Assembly (NCBI GenBank): GCA_963677505.2
Contig: CAXXWB010000042.1
Span: 9,908-73,907, forward strand
Reading direction: 5' to 3'
Length of the DNA stretch: 64,000 nucleotides
From: JBGSUZ01 sp963677505
Lineage (GTDB): Bacteria > Bacillota > Clostridia > Peptostreptococcales > Acidaminobacteraceae
This document shows, in pieces, positions 1 to 8,905 of this stretch (position 1 is its first letter; the number at the start of each line of letters is the position of its first letter). Under the pieces are notes generated by a model. That model saw only the letters and a program-made list of their open reading frames with translations, had not been told where the DNA came from and searched no databases. The translations under genes and the position numbers were made by a program.

Positions 1-1926
1 TATGTCCAATAAAGGTTCATCGTCCTCTTTTTCGGCGACAAAGTAGCTCTCAAGTTCTTTCTCAATAAACATAGTTACATTGAGGGTCAGATATTGAATT
101 TCTTCCTTATATTTGCTGTAATTCTTAAGGAGCATCGCTTCATTTTCAGATTTTTCAACTTTTTGCTGCATTGTCACTAATTTATTAATGTCTTTGATAA
201 GCACAACAAAATTCTGAAGTCCTTTATCCTCATCAACTATTAAAGTTGTGGTCAACGCATACCATCGTCCATGTTTAAAAGTCTTTTTGGGTAATAAGGA
301 CAAATAGGTCTCAATACGTTCATGTGACTCCATTTTAGTAACTACTCTCATGATATCAGTAAATAAATGACCTTCTTCTGTTCCCTCTCCTAAAAAATAC
401 TGCAAAAAAGGTTTTTCCTCATACTTTTCGCCAAATTGATTTTTCGCCTTAGAACCATATGTCTCTACAATATTTAAGTTCAAATCCAAAATCGCCATCG
501 CACCGTCTAATGCATCGGCTACTTTTTCCATTGCATTTAACCTTAAATTCTTTTGATGAATGATTTTTTCATAGTTCGATTGTTTATCAGTGAGATTCCT
601 AATATATGAAGATTCCAAGGTTTTAATTTCAACAGATAGACGATCGTGTTCAACTAAATAATTTTCCAATTGATCTACTGCCGAAGCATATACCTTGGCT
701 ACATTGTAACTCGCATAAGCCATAAAAATTAGTGCACTTACGGTAAAATAGTTATGAACCTGATAGAAACCCTTTACATACAGACTGTCTAGTATAAAAA
801 TAAGAGACATAAGTACGCCACTAATGACTTCCACTTGAAAGAGTCGGATTCTCAGTTTGTACGATTGATATAAATAAATACCCAATTGTATAAAGACAAA
901 TATGAAATACAACGCAATGAGCGGCACTAGTCTCATATAAATGGTACTATTTGTAATCAATACAACCAAACCAAAAACCATGGCTACATAGTAACTCAGC
1001 TTAATTGTGAAAGGTCTAATGACATCTTTTCGAACTTCGTTAGAAAATAAAACAAAACATGGCATTAATAAATAGTAAGACCAATAATTTAGCTTGGAGA
1101 AAATTTCATTTGGCAAATTTGGAATAAGATAGAGCATATAATGATCTCCTGAGTGCATAAGCCTGAACAGCATCAGTATCGACAGGAATACAAAATATAA
1201 AGAGAGCTTTTCTGTCTTTTTCCTTCTGTTATGCCGCATAAAGAAAGCAAAGTTAAAAATACTCAACACAAGCATTGCGCCAACAATAAACGCATCGATA
1301 ATCAAATTCCTTAGAACCCTCAACTGAATTTGTTCTGATAGTCCTATCATGATTTTGCCGTAGGCACTGCCTGAATAGTCTTTTTGAGAATAATGTATAA
1401 TCAATTCAACTTCTTCAGTTTTAGGTGTGAATGTTGTCAAATAATTATTATTCCAATATTTAAGCCATTTCTTCGTTTCATTGATGTTGTCGCTGTTAGA
1501 TAAGGCTTCTCCATCTGCAAAAATAGCTATATCCATATAATAGAAAGTACTTCTAATAGAAAGTTTCTTTCCAATTTGATCAGTTGGCACTTTAATGATT
1601 GTCCTTAAGGTTCCATAATCTTTCCCATTTTTATTTGTAGAATTCTTATTTTTGATAAAATACTGAGGAAAATTTACCAACTGATGATCGCCTAAATTTT
1701 GAGCTCTTAAAAAATCCTCATGAAAAATCAACCGCTTAGGATAAAGTTCCCAATAGCCGTCGAGGATATATATTCCCTTGTCTTGAAAATTCCACTTTCT
1801 TAAATCAATTACACTGCCTGATCTAAGAGTGCTGTTTCCCTCAGCAAAGGCTGGTAATAAAGTACAACAAAAAATAATAAAAATCCATAGGATAAGGCTT
1901 TTCGTTTTTTGTCTCGTCTTAATCAT
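1..1926 (-). CDS. 7TM-DISM membrane sensor protein, 3' end outside window
   Basis: Reading the minus strand from the ATG at 1926 gives an open frame of 642 codons that runs off the left edge. It has a signal peptide (about residues 5-25), an extracellular beta-rich domain of the 7TMR-DISMED2 type (about 35-180), seven hydrophobic segments typical of 7TMR-DISM_7TM (about 200-410), a coiled coil, and a PAS-like cytoplasmic region (about 455-560). Proteins of this architecture usually end in a histidine kinase, cyclase or Hpt-like output module; that part is missing here, so the output is unknown. The start is supported by GGAGGGG just upstream. A CheY-like receiver gene lies 14 bp upstream in the same direction, which makes a two-component pair likely. 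Domain names are by pattern recognition. Confidence 0.8.
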   Translation of the reverse strand, partial: MIKTRQKTKSLILWIFIIFCCTLLPAFAEGNSTLRSGSVIDLRKWNFQDKGIYILDGYWELYPKRLIFHEDFLRAQNLGDHQLVNFPQYFIKNKNSTNKNGKDYGTLRTIIKVPTDQIGKKLSIRSTFYYMDIAIFADGEALSNSDNINETKKWLKYWNNNYLTTFTPKTEEVELIIHYSQKDYSGSAYGKIMIGLSEQIQLRVLRNLIIDAFIVGAMLVLSIFNFAFFMRHNRRKKTEKLSLYFVFLSILMLFRLMHSGDHYMLYLIPNLPNEIFSKLNYWSYYLLMPCFVLFSNEVRKDVIRPFTIKLSYYVAMVFGLVVLITNSTIYMRLVPLIALYFIFVFIQLGIYLYQSYKLRIRLFQVEVISGVLMSLIFILDSLYVKGFYQVHNYFTVSALIFMAYASYNVAKVYASAVDQLENYLVEHDRLSVEIKTLESSYIRNLTDKQSNYEKIIHQKNLRLNAMEKVADALDGAMAILDLNLNIVETYGSKAKNQFGEKYEEKPFLQYFLGEGTEEGHLFTDIMRVVTKMESHERIETYLSLLPKKTFKHGRWYALTTTLIVDEDKGLQNFVVLIKDINKLVTMQQKVEKSENEAMLLKNYSKYKEEIQYLTLNVTMFIEKELESYFVAEKEDDEPLLDI

Positions 1927-1940
1927 AGCCCCTCCAATGA

Positions 1941-2303
1941 TTAAAGTGACTTCAGTCCTGATTCATAAGAAAACCTTACCAATTTTTGAAGGGTTACAGG
2001 TTTTTCAATTACCCCGTCAGCTCCAATATCTAGTAAATGTTTTTTCTCCGCTTCATCTACCGAACTGATGACACATATTTTCGACGTCAGTTTAGACTTC
2101 TTAATCCAGTGTATCACGTCTTCTCCACTACACTTAGGCATATTAACATCTAAAGTGACCAAATCTGGATTTTTTTCCATAACCATTTCAAGGCCTTTGA
2201 TACCATCTTCAGCCTCTCCAATAACCTCTATATCTAATTGGCTTAGAATATGCATGATCATGCGTCTGATGACTTTTGAATCTTCGACTACTACTGCATT
2301 CAT
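1941..2303 (-). CDS. CheY-like single-domain response regulator
   Basis: A 120-residue stand-alone receiver domain with no output domain. The acidic pair E7-D8, the phospho-acceptor D52 (in LDVNMP), S80 and K101 (in EKPV) are in the positions expected for a functional receiver. Such proteins act by phosphorylation-dependent protein contact rather than DNA binding. It precedes the 7TM-DISM sensor by 14 bp, so the two are probably co-transcribed and functionally paired; the sensor's missing C-terminus would be the likely phosphodonor. A G-rich stretch precedes the ATG. Confidence 0.93.
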   Translation of the reverse strand: MNAVVVEDSKVIRRMIMHILSQLDIEVIGEAEDGIKGLEMVMEKNPDLVTLDVNMPKCSGEDVIHWIKKSKLTSKICVISSVDEAEKKHLLDIGADGVIEKPVTLQKLVRFSYESGLKSL

Positions 2304-2436
2304 GCCAACCCCCCCATTCTTTTTTACTATATTTAACTATAACAGTATTCTTATTATTTGCCTATCCGAATCCCTTTAAATATATGCTATAATTTTATAG
2401 CAAACCTTATCAAAAAGATTATGGAGGTACGATACC

Positions 2437-2745
2437 ATGGAACTCAATCACTTTATTAAAAGCATGCAATTAGACGAACAGAAACGGATTCTCGTCTCAG
2501 TTCATGAATTTTTAGAGAGCTACTTAAGTACTCCCGAGAATAAGAAAATGATTAAAGATGGTCTTATTCAAATGCTTGGAGAAGACTTCAAACAACTTGA
2601 GATTGGTAAAAACGTATGCCGTGTAACAGTTTCCGAAGGTCGAGAAGAAGAACTTCTTAAAAAACTAGAAACCGATATAAAGGCCGCTATGGAAATGGCC
2701 ATGTCATTTATGGCTGACAATCCTCAAGAGACCCTTAAAAACTAA
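2437..2745 (+). CDS. Hypothetical protein, 102 aa
   Basis: I do not recognise a family. The protein is soluble, charged and mostly helical by composition, with no signal peptide or membrane segment. A GGAGG sequence lies about 11 bp before the ATG and an intrinsic terminator follows directly, so it looks like a complete monocistronic gene. It is divergent from the CheY/sensor pair, sharing an upstream region of about 130 bp, which raises the possibility of a functional link; this is inference only. Confidence 0.7.
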   Translation: MELNHFIKSMQLDEQKRILVSVHEFLESYLSTPENKKMIKDGLIQMLGEDFKQLEIGKNVCRVTVSEGREEELLKKLETDIKAAMEMAMSFMADNPQETLKN

Positions 2746-2747
2746 TA

Positions 2748-2797
2748 AAGAGTAGCTGCTTCCTATATTTAATCATTAAGGAATCAGCTACTCTTTT
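2748..2797 (+). terminator. Intrinsic terminator after the 102-aa gene
   Basis: A long stem (AAAGAGTAGCTG...CAGCTACTCTTT, with a second paired TTCCT/AGGAA segment inside) is followed by a short T run. It begins two bases after the stop codon of the upstream gene. Confidence 0.85.
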
Positions 2798-2837
2798 TAC
2801 ATTAATTTTATACCCTAATAAGAACTAATCAAAACCT

Positions 2838-3425
2838 TTATTGAATGGTTTTAATAAGTGGGGCAACTCTTTTATAGAGGGCAACTGCGAATACTGTTAC
2901 CACAGCGCCTTTTATGATATTAAACGGTACAATGGCATAGAGGATTAAACTACTCATATCCGTTACACTTGAGTTCACTTTGTTTGCCATGCCAATAATG
3001 GCTTCCATCGGCATAAAGTTTTGGTAGAAAGGCAATAATATAAAGTAATTGGCTAAACCACCAACAACGCCCATGAGAAGAATTCCAGCGAGGAGTCCTA
3101 CTGCAAGGGATTTAATGTCTTTTTTCTTAGCATAAACTATACTAGAAGGTAAGATAAGGGCAATACCCACTAAGAAGTTTGCAAGTTCACCTACGCCTCC
3201 AGTGGAGGTTCTAAGCAGGTGAAGCATATTCTTGAGAAGTTCTACTAGAATACCTGCTACAGGTCCCAATGCAAGGCCTGTTATAAGTGCTGGCAAATCA
3301 CTTAAATCGATCTTTAAAAACTCTGGAAAAATTGGTAACGGCAACTCTAAAAACATAATGATGAATGAGATGACGGCCATGAGGGTAATTGTTAACAATT
3401 GTTTTAACTTGAATCCTTTTAACAT
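2838..3425 (-). CDS. ribU: ECF transporter S component, riboflavin-specific (RibU)
   Basis: A 195-residue integral membrane protein with about six hydrophobic helices. The segment FLKIDLSDLPALI followed by GPVAGILVELLKN is characteristic of RibU, the substrate-binding component of energy-coupling-factor transporters that imports riboflavin with a shared EcfA-A'-T module (not in this window). The call is strengthened by an FMN riboswitch and its terminator in the leader between 3523 and 3679. The gene is last in a minus-strand pair with queT but has its own promoter. Confidence 0.93.
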   Translation of the reverse strand: MLKGFKLKQLLTITLMAVISFIIMFLELPLPIFPEFLKIDLSDLPALITGLALGPVAGILVELLKNMLHLLRTSTGGVGELANFLVGIALILPSSIVYAKKKDIKSLAVGLLAGILLMGVVGGLANYFILLPFYQNFMPMEAIIGMANKVNSSVTDMSSLILYAIVPFNIIKGAVVTVFAVALYKRVAPLIKTIQ

Positions 3426-3522
3426 AATTGAGTCCTCCTATGACTTCTATTCTCAAACTTCGGGGCTTATGGCATTGAATCCGCTTCGCTAAATTCTGCC
3501 TACTTCGTAGTTTTAAGCAATC

Positions 3523-3552
3523 AAAAAACCCTGGACGCATAGAGCTCCAGGG
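3523..3552 (-). terminator. Riboswitch-controlled terminator upstream of ribU
   Basis: On the minus strand a 7-bp stem (CCCTGGA / TCCAGGG) with a 10-nt loop is followed at once by six T residues. It sits between the FMN aptamer and the ribU start, where an expression platform would be expected, so FMN binding would stop transcription before ribU. Confidence 0.85.
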
Positions 3553-3571
3553 TATAGTGACACAAAAACAA

Positions 3572-3679
3572 CATCTTCTTTCATCCAGACTTTACTGTCG
3601 GCTCAGGAATTGGACCTGATCAGCCTTTCGGCTCGCGGGCTATACCGCCGGTAGGGAATTTCACCCTGCCCTGAAGATT
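3572..3679 (-). promoter_or_regulatory. FMN riboswitch (RFN element)
   Basis: The minus strand begins with ATCTTCAGGGCAGGG and contains GTGAAATTCCC, TACCGGCGGTATAGCCCGCG, the GCCGAAAGGC arm, TTGGTCCAATTCC-like bases (here AGGTCCAATTCC) and GACAGTAAAGTCTGG, ending in GATGAAAGAAGAT, which pairs with the 5' end. These are the conserved blocks of the RFN aptamer in the right order. It precedes ribU with a terminator between, so it senses FMN to repress riboflavin import. Confidence 0.97.
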
Positions 3680-3699
3680 GACTTATTAAATTCAAGTTC

Positions 3700-3728
3700 A
3701 TCGTAACACAGATAAAAAAAATATGCAA
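3700..3728 (-). promoter_or_regulatory. Sigma-A type promoter for the FMN riboswitch-ribU transcript
   Basis: On the minus strand TTGCAT and TACGAT are separated by exactly 17 nt, and the -10 box lies about 20 nt before the aptamer. It lies just downstream of the queT stop codon, so ribU can be transcribed independently of queT. Confidence 0.75.
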
Positions 3729-3735
3729 TGACCTC

Positions 3736-4242
3736 TTAATACTTTTCGCCTTTAAGTATGCGGATCAAACGATCTTGCTTATTAATTAAGTATTTGAACA
3801 ATGGAACACCAATGACTGTTACAACTACAAACTCACCAAAGAATACAAAACCAATTGCAGGTATAAGACCAATCCCCGTTGGAACAAAACCAAGCTTGTA
3901 CAGCATCGTACCAATAATCACACCATTGACCAAAGAGGGCCATAAGGATGCAATCCAAATTTGTTTTGTCTTACTGATTAAATACACGCTGATAAATGTG
4001 GCTAAAGTACCAAAAATCATATCCAGCATGCCCATTTGAGATGCATAATTGGCAATTACAGTCCCTAGGGTAAGCCCTGCTATATAAATAGGATTTATAA
4101 ATGCCAAAAGTGTCATCACTTCCGAAAGTCTAAATTGAATCAAGCCATAGCTGATTGGTGCAAGGGCAATGGTTAAAACCGCATAAAGAGCAGCAACAAT
4201 AGCCGTACGCACAATAAAATCAATCTTCTTTTTTGAATCCAT
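3736..4242 (-). CDS. queT: QueT-type ECF S component (queuosine precursor uptake)
   Basis: A 168-residue membrane protein with five to six helices. The N-terminal pattern TIALAPISYGLIQFRLSEVMTLL and the GTVIANYAS segment match the QueT family, assigned from comparative genomics to uptake of queuosine precursors through an ECF transporter. The start codon has GTGGAG at good spacing. No preQ1 riboswitch, a frequent companion of queT, is visible upstream; there is instead a short inverted repeat at 4263-4288. Confidence 0.88.
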   Translation of the reverse strand: MDSKKKIDFIVRTAIVAALYAVLTIALAPISYGLIQFRLSEVMTLLAFINPIYIAGLTLGTVIANYASQMGMLDMIFGTLATFISVYLISKTKQIWIASLWPSLVNGVIIGTMLYKLGFVPTGIGLIPAIGFVFFGEFVVVTVIGVPLFKYLINKQDRLIRILKGEKY

Positions 4243-4262
4243 CTCTCCACCTCTTAACTTAA

Positions 4263-4288
4263 ATACTTGTTATTTTAGAAACAAGTAT
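4263..4288. repeat. Inverted repeat upstream of queT
   Basis: ATACTTGTT and AACAAGTAT form perfect 9-bp arms separated by 8 bp, about 20 bp before the queT start. It could be a repressor operator or an RNA hairpin in the leader; there is no T run on the minus strand that would make it a terminator. Confidence 0.5.
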
Positions 4289-4380
4289 CATTTCTATCTA
4301 CTTTTTTGTTTGAAACAGCAAAAAAGAGGTTATCACATAACATATAGACTGTCAAACAAGTCAGATAAGGAGTGTATCAT

Positions 4381-4662
4381 ATGTCTAATATTAATTTTCA
4401 TACTCAATTCAATCCCAATAAAGAAAAAACCATTGCGGAAATTGCCGAAAAAATCGGTATTAAAATCAAACTCCCTTGTGGGGGAAAAGGTAAATGCGGT
4501 AAATGCTTAATTCAAGTTACCAATGGAGAAATTAGCCCACCTACGAAGGAAGAAATTAAGTTAATAAAAGCTTCCGACCTAGAATCTGGTATGCGCTTAG
4601 CTTGCTGCGCTATTCCAAAAGGCGATCTAAGCCTTAACTTAGAAGGAAAAGAAAAAAAATGA
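4381..4662 (+). CDS. Small [2Fe-2S] ferredoxin, RACo N-terminal-domain type
   Basis: A 93-residue protein with cysteines C33, C39, C42 and C75 in the C-x5-C-x2-C...C arrangement (PCGGKGKCGKC ... LACC) of [2Fe-2S] ferredoxins. The closest match by pattern is the N-terminal ferredoxin domain of RACo-like corrinoid-protein reductive activators, here free-standing without the large C-terminal ASKHA-like part. The start was placed at ATG 4381 because AAGGAG lies 8 nt before it; a GTG at 4372 would be too close. It converges on ppx with only 12 bp between the genes. Confidence 0.85.
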   Translation: MSNINFHTQFNPNKEKTIAEIAEKIGIKIKLPCGGKGKCGKCLIQVTNGEISPPTKEEIKLIKASDLESGMRLACCAIPKGDLSLNLEGKEKK

Positions 4663-4674
4663 ATATTATAAACT

Positions 4675-6180
4675 TTAGCAAATAAGTAAAGATCGTCCAA
4701 AACGTTCTTCAAATTCTTTTGCAAATTCTTGAGACAATATTTTTTCAAGTTCCATATCTTCGTCAGAAATTAAATGAATTTTAACGGTGGATGCCTTTGC
4801 ATCCACTTTTAATTTTTTGACCACTTGAGACTCACTTCTATCGAGCTTTTCCGCCATTCTCAGGAAAAACGACAGCTTCTTGAGCTCTTCAAGTCTTATT
4901 TTATCCACTACCATTTTATAAATTTCCATATCTTCTTTAAACTTGGCCTCACGATGCATTGCCACTAAAAACGCCGCTTGTATGGTCTCCTCATTATCTA
5001 TGCCATACACCCTTGAGTTTATGGTCAAATAAAACCCGTGGCGATGATGATTATAATACTCAATATGCATGCCAATATCATGGAGCATAGCCGCAACATA
5101 AAGGATTTTGCGGTCGTTTTCTGTAAAATCATGATATTTTTTTAAACCGTCAAAAAGCTCTAAACTGAGTTTGGCAACATGCTGACTGTGATTATTGTAA
5201 ATATGGTAGCGTTTCATTACGTTGACAATACTGTGGTTTAGAACATTATCCATTACAAGGGGAATCCCTTGATGTTTAAAATACATTTCATAAAAAAGAC
5301 CATCTCTAAGACCATTACCACTGACAATAAACTGATCTGAATCAATATATTCCATGAGTACTCTAAGGGGCAATACCCCTGGTCCCAATATGTCTGCCCG
5401 TTCTTTAGATGCACCAGGAATTTCTCCAACGTCTGCAGTTCCAGTATCTATTAGTTTTTTAATAATCTGGAAGGTGTCTTTTTTAGACATTTTATAGTTG
5501 TGAAGACTGATTGCAGGATATTTTTTCTTTTGCTTATGGATCTTGCCAATGGTACGAACCACGCCCCCCATACCTACTACAGGGTAACCTTTAGCCCCTT
5601 TGAGCCATGAGAGCTTTTTAATATATTCTTGTATATGTTTCTCCATTCTCTCAAAACCTTCACCTCGGTCACCATTCATAAAAACTTCTGTTAAAATAAC
5701 AGATCCGAAGGGCAACGAGACCGACTCCGTAATTCTTCGATTCTCAATTAAAGCAATCTCCGTACTACCGCCGCCTATATCGATCATCACATAATTTTCT
5801 AAGTCTATGGAATTGACAACGCCTAAATAGTCATAGAAAGCTTCTTCCTGACCTGTTATAATTTTAAACTCCACTCCCGTTTCAGATTCAACCCTATCCA
5901 AAAAATCTATGCCATTATTTGCCATACGAACAGCTGCAGTTGCAACGGCATTAATATTTTTAACGTTATAAGCATTGAGGAGTTTTCTAAAGAGACGTAT
6001 GGCGTGAATGGTTCTATTCATAGGCTCAGATTTAAGCATTTTATCGCATTGTAAGTTTTCAGAGAGTCTGACCATGACCTTTGCCTGATCCAATAAATTG
6101 TAACCGCCGTTATCAAAGACCTCCACAATATTAAGTCTCACTGAGTTAGAGCCTAAGTCGATGACACCATACCTTTCCAT
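4675..6180 (-). CDS. ppx: Exopolyphosphatase / pppGpp phosphatase family (Ppx/GppA)
   Basis: 501 residues. The N-terminal ASKHA fold shows the phosphate-loop GVIDLGSNSVRL (residues 5-16) and the second loop MIDIGGGSTEIAL (about 132-144), with the GQEEA motif in between. The C-terminal part carries an HD-type helical domain with AAMLHDIGMH (about 350). The family hydrolyses terminal phosphates of inorganic polyphosphate and, in some members, pppGpp. It follows ppk by 39 bp in the same operon, which favours the polyphosphate role. Confidence 0.92.
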   Translation of the reverse strand: MERYGVIDLGSNSVRLNIVEVFDNGGYNLLDQAKVMVRLSENLQCDKMLKSEPMNRTIHAIRLFRKLLNAYNVKNINAVATAAVRMANNGIDFLDRVESETGVEFKIITGQEEAFYDYLGVVNSIDLENYVMIDIGGGSTEIALIENRRITESVSLPFGSVILTEVFMNGDRGEGFERMEKHIQEYIKKLSWLKGAKGYPVVGMGGVVRTIGKIHKQKKKYPAISLHNYKMSKKDTFQIIKKLIDTGTADVGEIPGASKERADILGPGVLPLRVLMEYIDSDQFIVSGNGLRDGLFYEMYFKHQGIPLVMDNVLNHSIVNVMKRYHIYNNHSQHVAKLSLELFDGLKKYHDFTENDRKILYVAAMLHDIGMHIEYYNHHRHGFYLTINSRVYGIDNEETIQAAFLVAMHREAKFKEDMEIYKMVVDKIRLEELKKLSFFLRMAEKLDRSESQVVKKLKVDAKASTVKIHLISDEDMELEKILSQEFAKEFEERFGRSLLIC

Positions 6181-6219
6181 ACTTATGTCCCCTTCCTGTT
6201 GCCGATTTCTATTGATTTA

Positions 6220-8316
6220 TCAATCATTAAATAAACTCTTCTTTTGATTTTCTAGCTGAGCTCTAAAATTTACTTTTGCCATTTCTGTTAATTGCATTTG
6301 GGCATTCACAGGGTTAGCTTCATCTTTCTTGAAGATATAGCTACCGTCAGGTTGCATCCATCTCGCCTTTACGTTGTCCTTTAAATAAAGCTTCAATATA
6401 TCTATCAACCTGCGCTTAATGCCAACATTTGTGACAGGAATGAGTAACTCAATACGCCTATCTAAGTTACGCTCCATTAAATCAGCACTGGTAATATACA
6501 CTTCGCTATCCCCAGCATTTTCGAAAAAGCAGATTCGGCTGTGCTCCAAATAAGTCCCCACAATGCTCATAACTTCAATATTTTCACTAAGATCATCTAT
6601 TCCAGGTATGAGACAACATATACCTCTAATAATTAAATTAACTTCGACCCCTGCCTGGGAGGCTTCATAGAGTTTCTGAACGATTTCAGGATCCACTAGT
6701 GAATTCATTTTTATAATCATTCTCGCCTTTTTGCCTTCATAGGCACATCGAATTTCCCTATCCATTAAATCCATAAGCTTTCTTCGAAGGTCAAAGGGTG
6801 CAACTGTTAATTTATACATGTCTAAAGGATCAGAATAGCCTGATAGGGTGTTGAAAAACTCTGTGGTATCCTCTGCAAGCTCCTGGTCACAGGTAAAAAT
6901 GCCGATGTCTGTGTAAAATTTAGCTGTTACATCATTATAATTACCTGTGCTGAAATGGACATATCGCTTTATTTTACCTGCTTCTCTGCGAACAACCATA
7001 CATACTTTCGCATGGGTCTTCAAGCCTTCAAAACCATAAATAATGTGACACCCCGATTGTTCAAGGCGCTTTGCCCAAGTTATATTGTTTTCTTCATCGA
7101 ATCTTGCCCGAATTTCTACGAGGGCCGTCACTTGCTTACCCATTTCTGCTGCTTCGCCTAAAGCTCTTAAAATTGGAGAGTCTCCACTAACCCGATAGAG
7201 AGTCTGCTTAATGGCTAAAACATCAGGGTCATGAGCGGCTTGACGAATAAAGTCTATGACGGGGTCAAAAGACTCAAATGGCATGTGCAACATTAAATCC
7301 CGCTCATGAATGGCTTGAAAAAGATTTTCTTTTCCATAGAAATCAAAAGAAGGGTATTTGGTCTGCTTTTTTTGAAGAAGATGGTCGTACTTACTCTGCT
7401 CACAAAGCCAATTGGCAAAGGTCAAGTCAATGGGTCCATTGATGACATAGACATCCGTAGACTTAATATTTAAGGCGTCTTTAAGAACGCCGAGCATTTT
7501 GGCATCTATGGTTCTAGAGACTTCTAATCTGACGACAGAGCCCCATCTTCTTTGACGCAGGGACTTTTCAATAACCAAAAGTAAATCCTCTGCATCATCA
7601 TCTGAAACAGAAAGATCTGCATTTCTAGTAATTCTATAAACATGAGAAGACAGAACGCGCTTGCCATAAAATAGTTTGTGTAAATTCTTTTGTATAAGCT
7701 CCTCTAAAAAAATGAACAGACCCGTACCCTTTCTCCTCGTTTTGATTTTAACCAATCTAGGGAGCTTTTGAGGTACTTGAACCGTTGCAAAGAAAGTTTC
7801 GTCTGGCTTGCTAGGCTCTTCAACAAAGGTGGCTATATTCAGGCTTCGATTAGAAATCAAGGGAAATGGTCTGCTAAAGTCCACCGCCATTGGCGTCAAT
7901 ACAGGATAGACTATTTCGTCAAAATACCGCTCTGCCTCGCCATGCTCCTCATCTGTAAGTTCCTCATATTGGGTTAATATAATATCACGGGCTTCAAGCT
8001 CTGGCATTAACTCATCTCTAAAATGTTTATATTGAAGTTCTACCAACTCATGACTTTTTTTGCTAATCAGTTTGAGCTGTCTTTGAGGTGTTAATCCTGA
8101 AGCATCTTCATCTACAAAACCGAGGGCGACTTGATCTTTAATGGCCGCAACCCTTACCATATTGAATTCATCTAAATTTGAGCTGAAGATACTGCTGTAT
8201 CTAAAGCGCTCCAAAATAGGAAGGTCGCGGTCCATGGCCTCCTGAAGTACACGAAAATTAAATTCAAGCCAACTCATTTCTCTATTGACGTAATTCCGTT
8301 CTGACAAATATGGCAC
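6220..8316 (-). CDS. ppk1: Polyphosphate kinase 1
   Basis: 698 residues, the normal length for Ppk1. It reversibly polymerises the gamma phosphate of ATP into polyphosphate. The N-terminal motif REMSWLEFNFRVLQEA is diagnostic. The two phospholipase-D-like active-site histidines are visible: one in GLKTHAKVC (about residue 434, the autophosphorylated histidine) and one in YLEHSRICF (about residue 591), matching the spacing in the E. coli enzyme. Substrate-binding IRARFDEENN and IKMNSLVDP are present. The gene lies between a cupin gene (2 bp upstream) and ppx. Confidence 0.97.
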   Translation of the reverse strand: MPYLSERNYVNREMSWLEFNFRVLQEAMDRDLPILERFRYSSIFSSNLDEFNMVRVAAIKDQVALGFVDEDASGLTPQRQLKLISKKSHELVELQYKHFRDELMPELEARDIILTQYEELTDEEHGEAERYFDEIVYPVLTPMAVDFSRPFPLISNRSLNIATFVEEPSKPDETFFATVQVPQKLPRLVKIKTRRKGTGLFIFLEELIQKNLHKLFYGKRVLSSHVYRITRNADLSVSDDDAEDLLLVIEKSLRQRRWGSVVRLEVSRTIDAKMLGVLKDALNIKSTDVYVINGPIDLTFANWLCEQSKYDHLLQKKQTKYPSFDFYGKENLFQAIHERDLMLHMPFESFDPVIDFIRQAAHDPDVLAIKQTLYRVSGDSPILRALGEAAEMGKQVTALVEIRARFDEENNITWAKRLEQSGCHIIYGFEGLKTHAKVCMVVRREAGKIKRYVHFSTGNYNDVTAKFYTDIGIFTCDQELAEDTTEFFNTLSGYSDPLDMYKLTVAPFDLRRKLMDLMDREIRCAYEGKKARMIIKMNSLVDPEIVQKLYEASQAGVEVNLIIRGICCLIPGIDDLSENIEVMSIVGTYLEHSRICFFENAGDSEVYITSADLMERNLDRRIELLIPVTNVGIKRRLIDILKLYLKDNVKARWMQPDGSYIFKKDEANPVNAQMQLTEMAKVNFRAQLENQKKSLFND

Positions 8317-8318
8317 GT

Positions 8319-8672
8319 CTATTTCCCTCCATGACCTTCCAAAGGAACAATGCAGATGAATTTAAGCGGTACATTTCCAGTATTTCTAAATTGATGAAGC
8401 TCGTTTGACGGTACAAAGGCATATGAACCGGCTTTAATTGAATTTTCCTCACCCTTTAAAAACAAATGACCCTCACCCTCAATAATATAATTAATATGCG
8501 GCCAAGGATGTGCGTGTCTTGGGGTATAGCCGCCTGCTTCAATTTCAAAAACTCTCATAACATGGTCTTCCCAGCCTTCTTCAGGTGATACCAACACTTT
8601 CATTACAGCACCCTTTACCTCAGGATTGCTCATAGCCGTTCCTAATAATTGATCAATATGTCCTAATGCCAT
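8319..8672 (-). CDS. Small cupin-domain protein
   Basis: A single conserved beta-barrel cupin of 117 residues. The metal-ligand motifs are visible: H-x-H in PRHAHPWPH with a downstream glutamate in EGEGHLFLKG, and the second-motif histidine in NELHQF. Function cannot be assigned from fold alone; cupins of this size may bind small ligands or act as isomerases or dioxygenases. It is the first gene of the cupin-ppk-ppx operon, with AGGAGG before the start, and ends 2 bp before ppk. Confidence 0.85.
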   Translation of the reverse strand: MALGHIDQLLGTAMSNPEVKGAVMKVLVSPEEGWEDHVMRVFEIEAGGYTPRHAHPWPHINYIIEGEGHLFLKGEENSIKAGSYAFVPSNELHQFRNTGNVPLKFICIVPLEGHGGK

Positions 8673-8905
8673 TTGGTTTTCCTCCTATAGTTACAATTCT
8701 ATTTTTTTATGAGTTCTGTTGCTTCAATGGATTGATTCTAACACACTTTATCCGTCTATTTCCATAGTATACCCACCACATTCCTTTCTACTTATGAAAT
8801 TTGAAAGAAATGATTTTTTTATTTCGATAGCCTAAGTAATTGCCTTACTAATAATTTTAATGTTATACTATTTTTATAGTTTTAATTATTCAGTTGGAGG
8901 TCTTA

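Noticed and set aside
3298..3540. 80-codon frame overlapping the ribU leader
   Set aside because: It covers the riboswitch terminator and the start of ribU in another frame and lacks a ribosome binding site.
4243..4370. preQ1 riboswitch upstream of queT
   Set aside because: Looked for the C-rich loop and A-rich tail of preQ1-I on the minus strand; only a 9-bp AT-rich inverted repeat is present.
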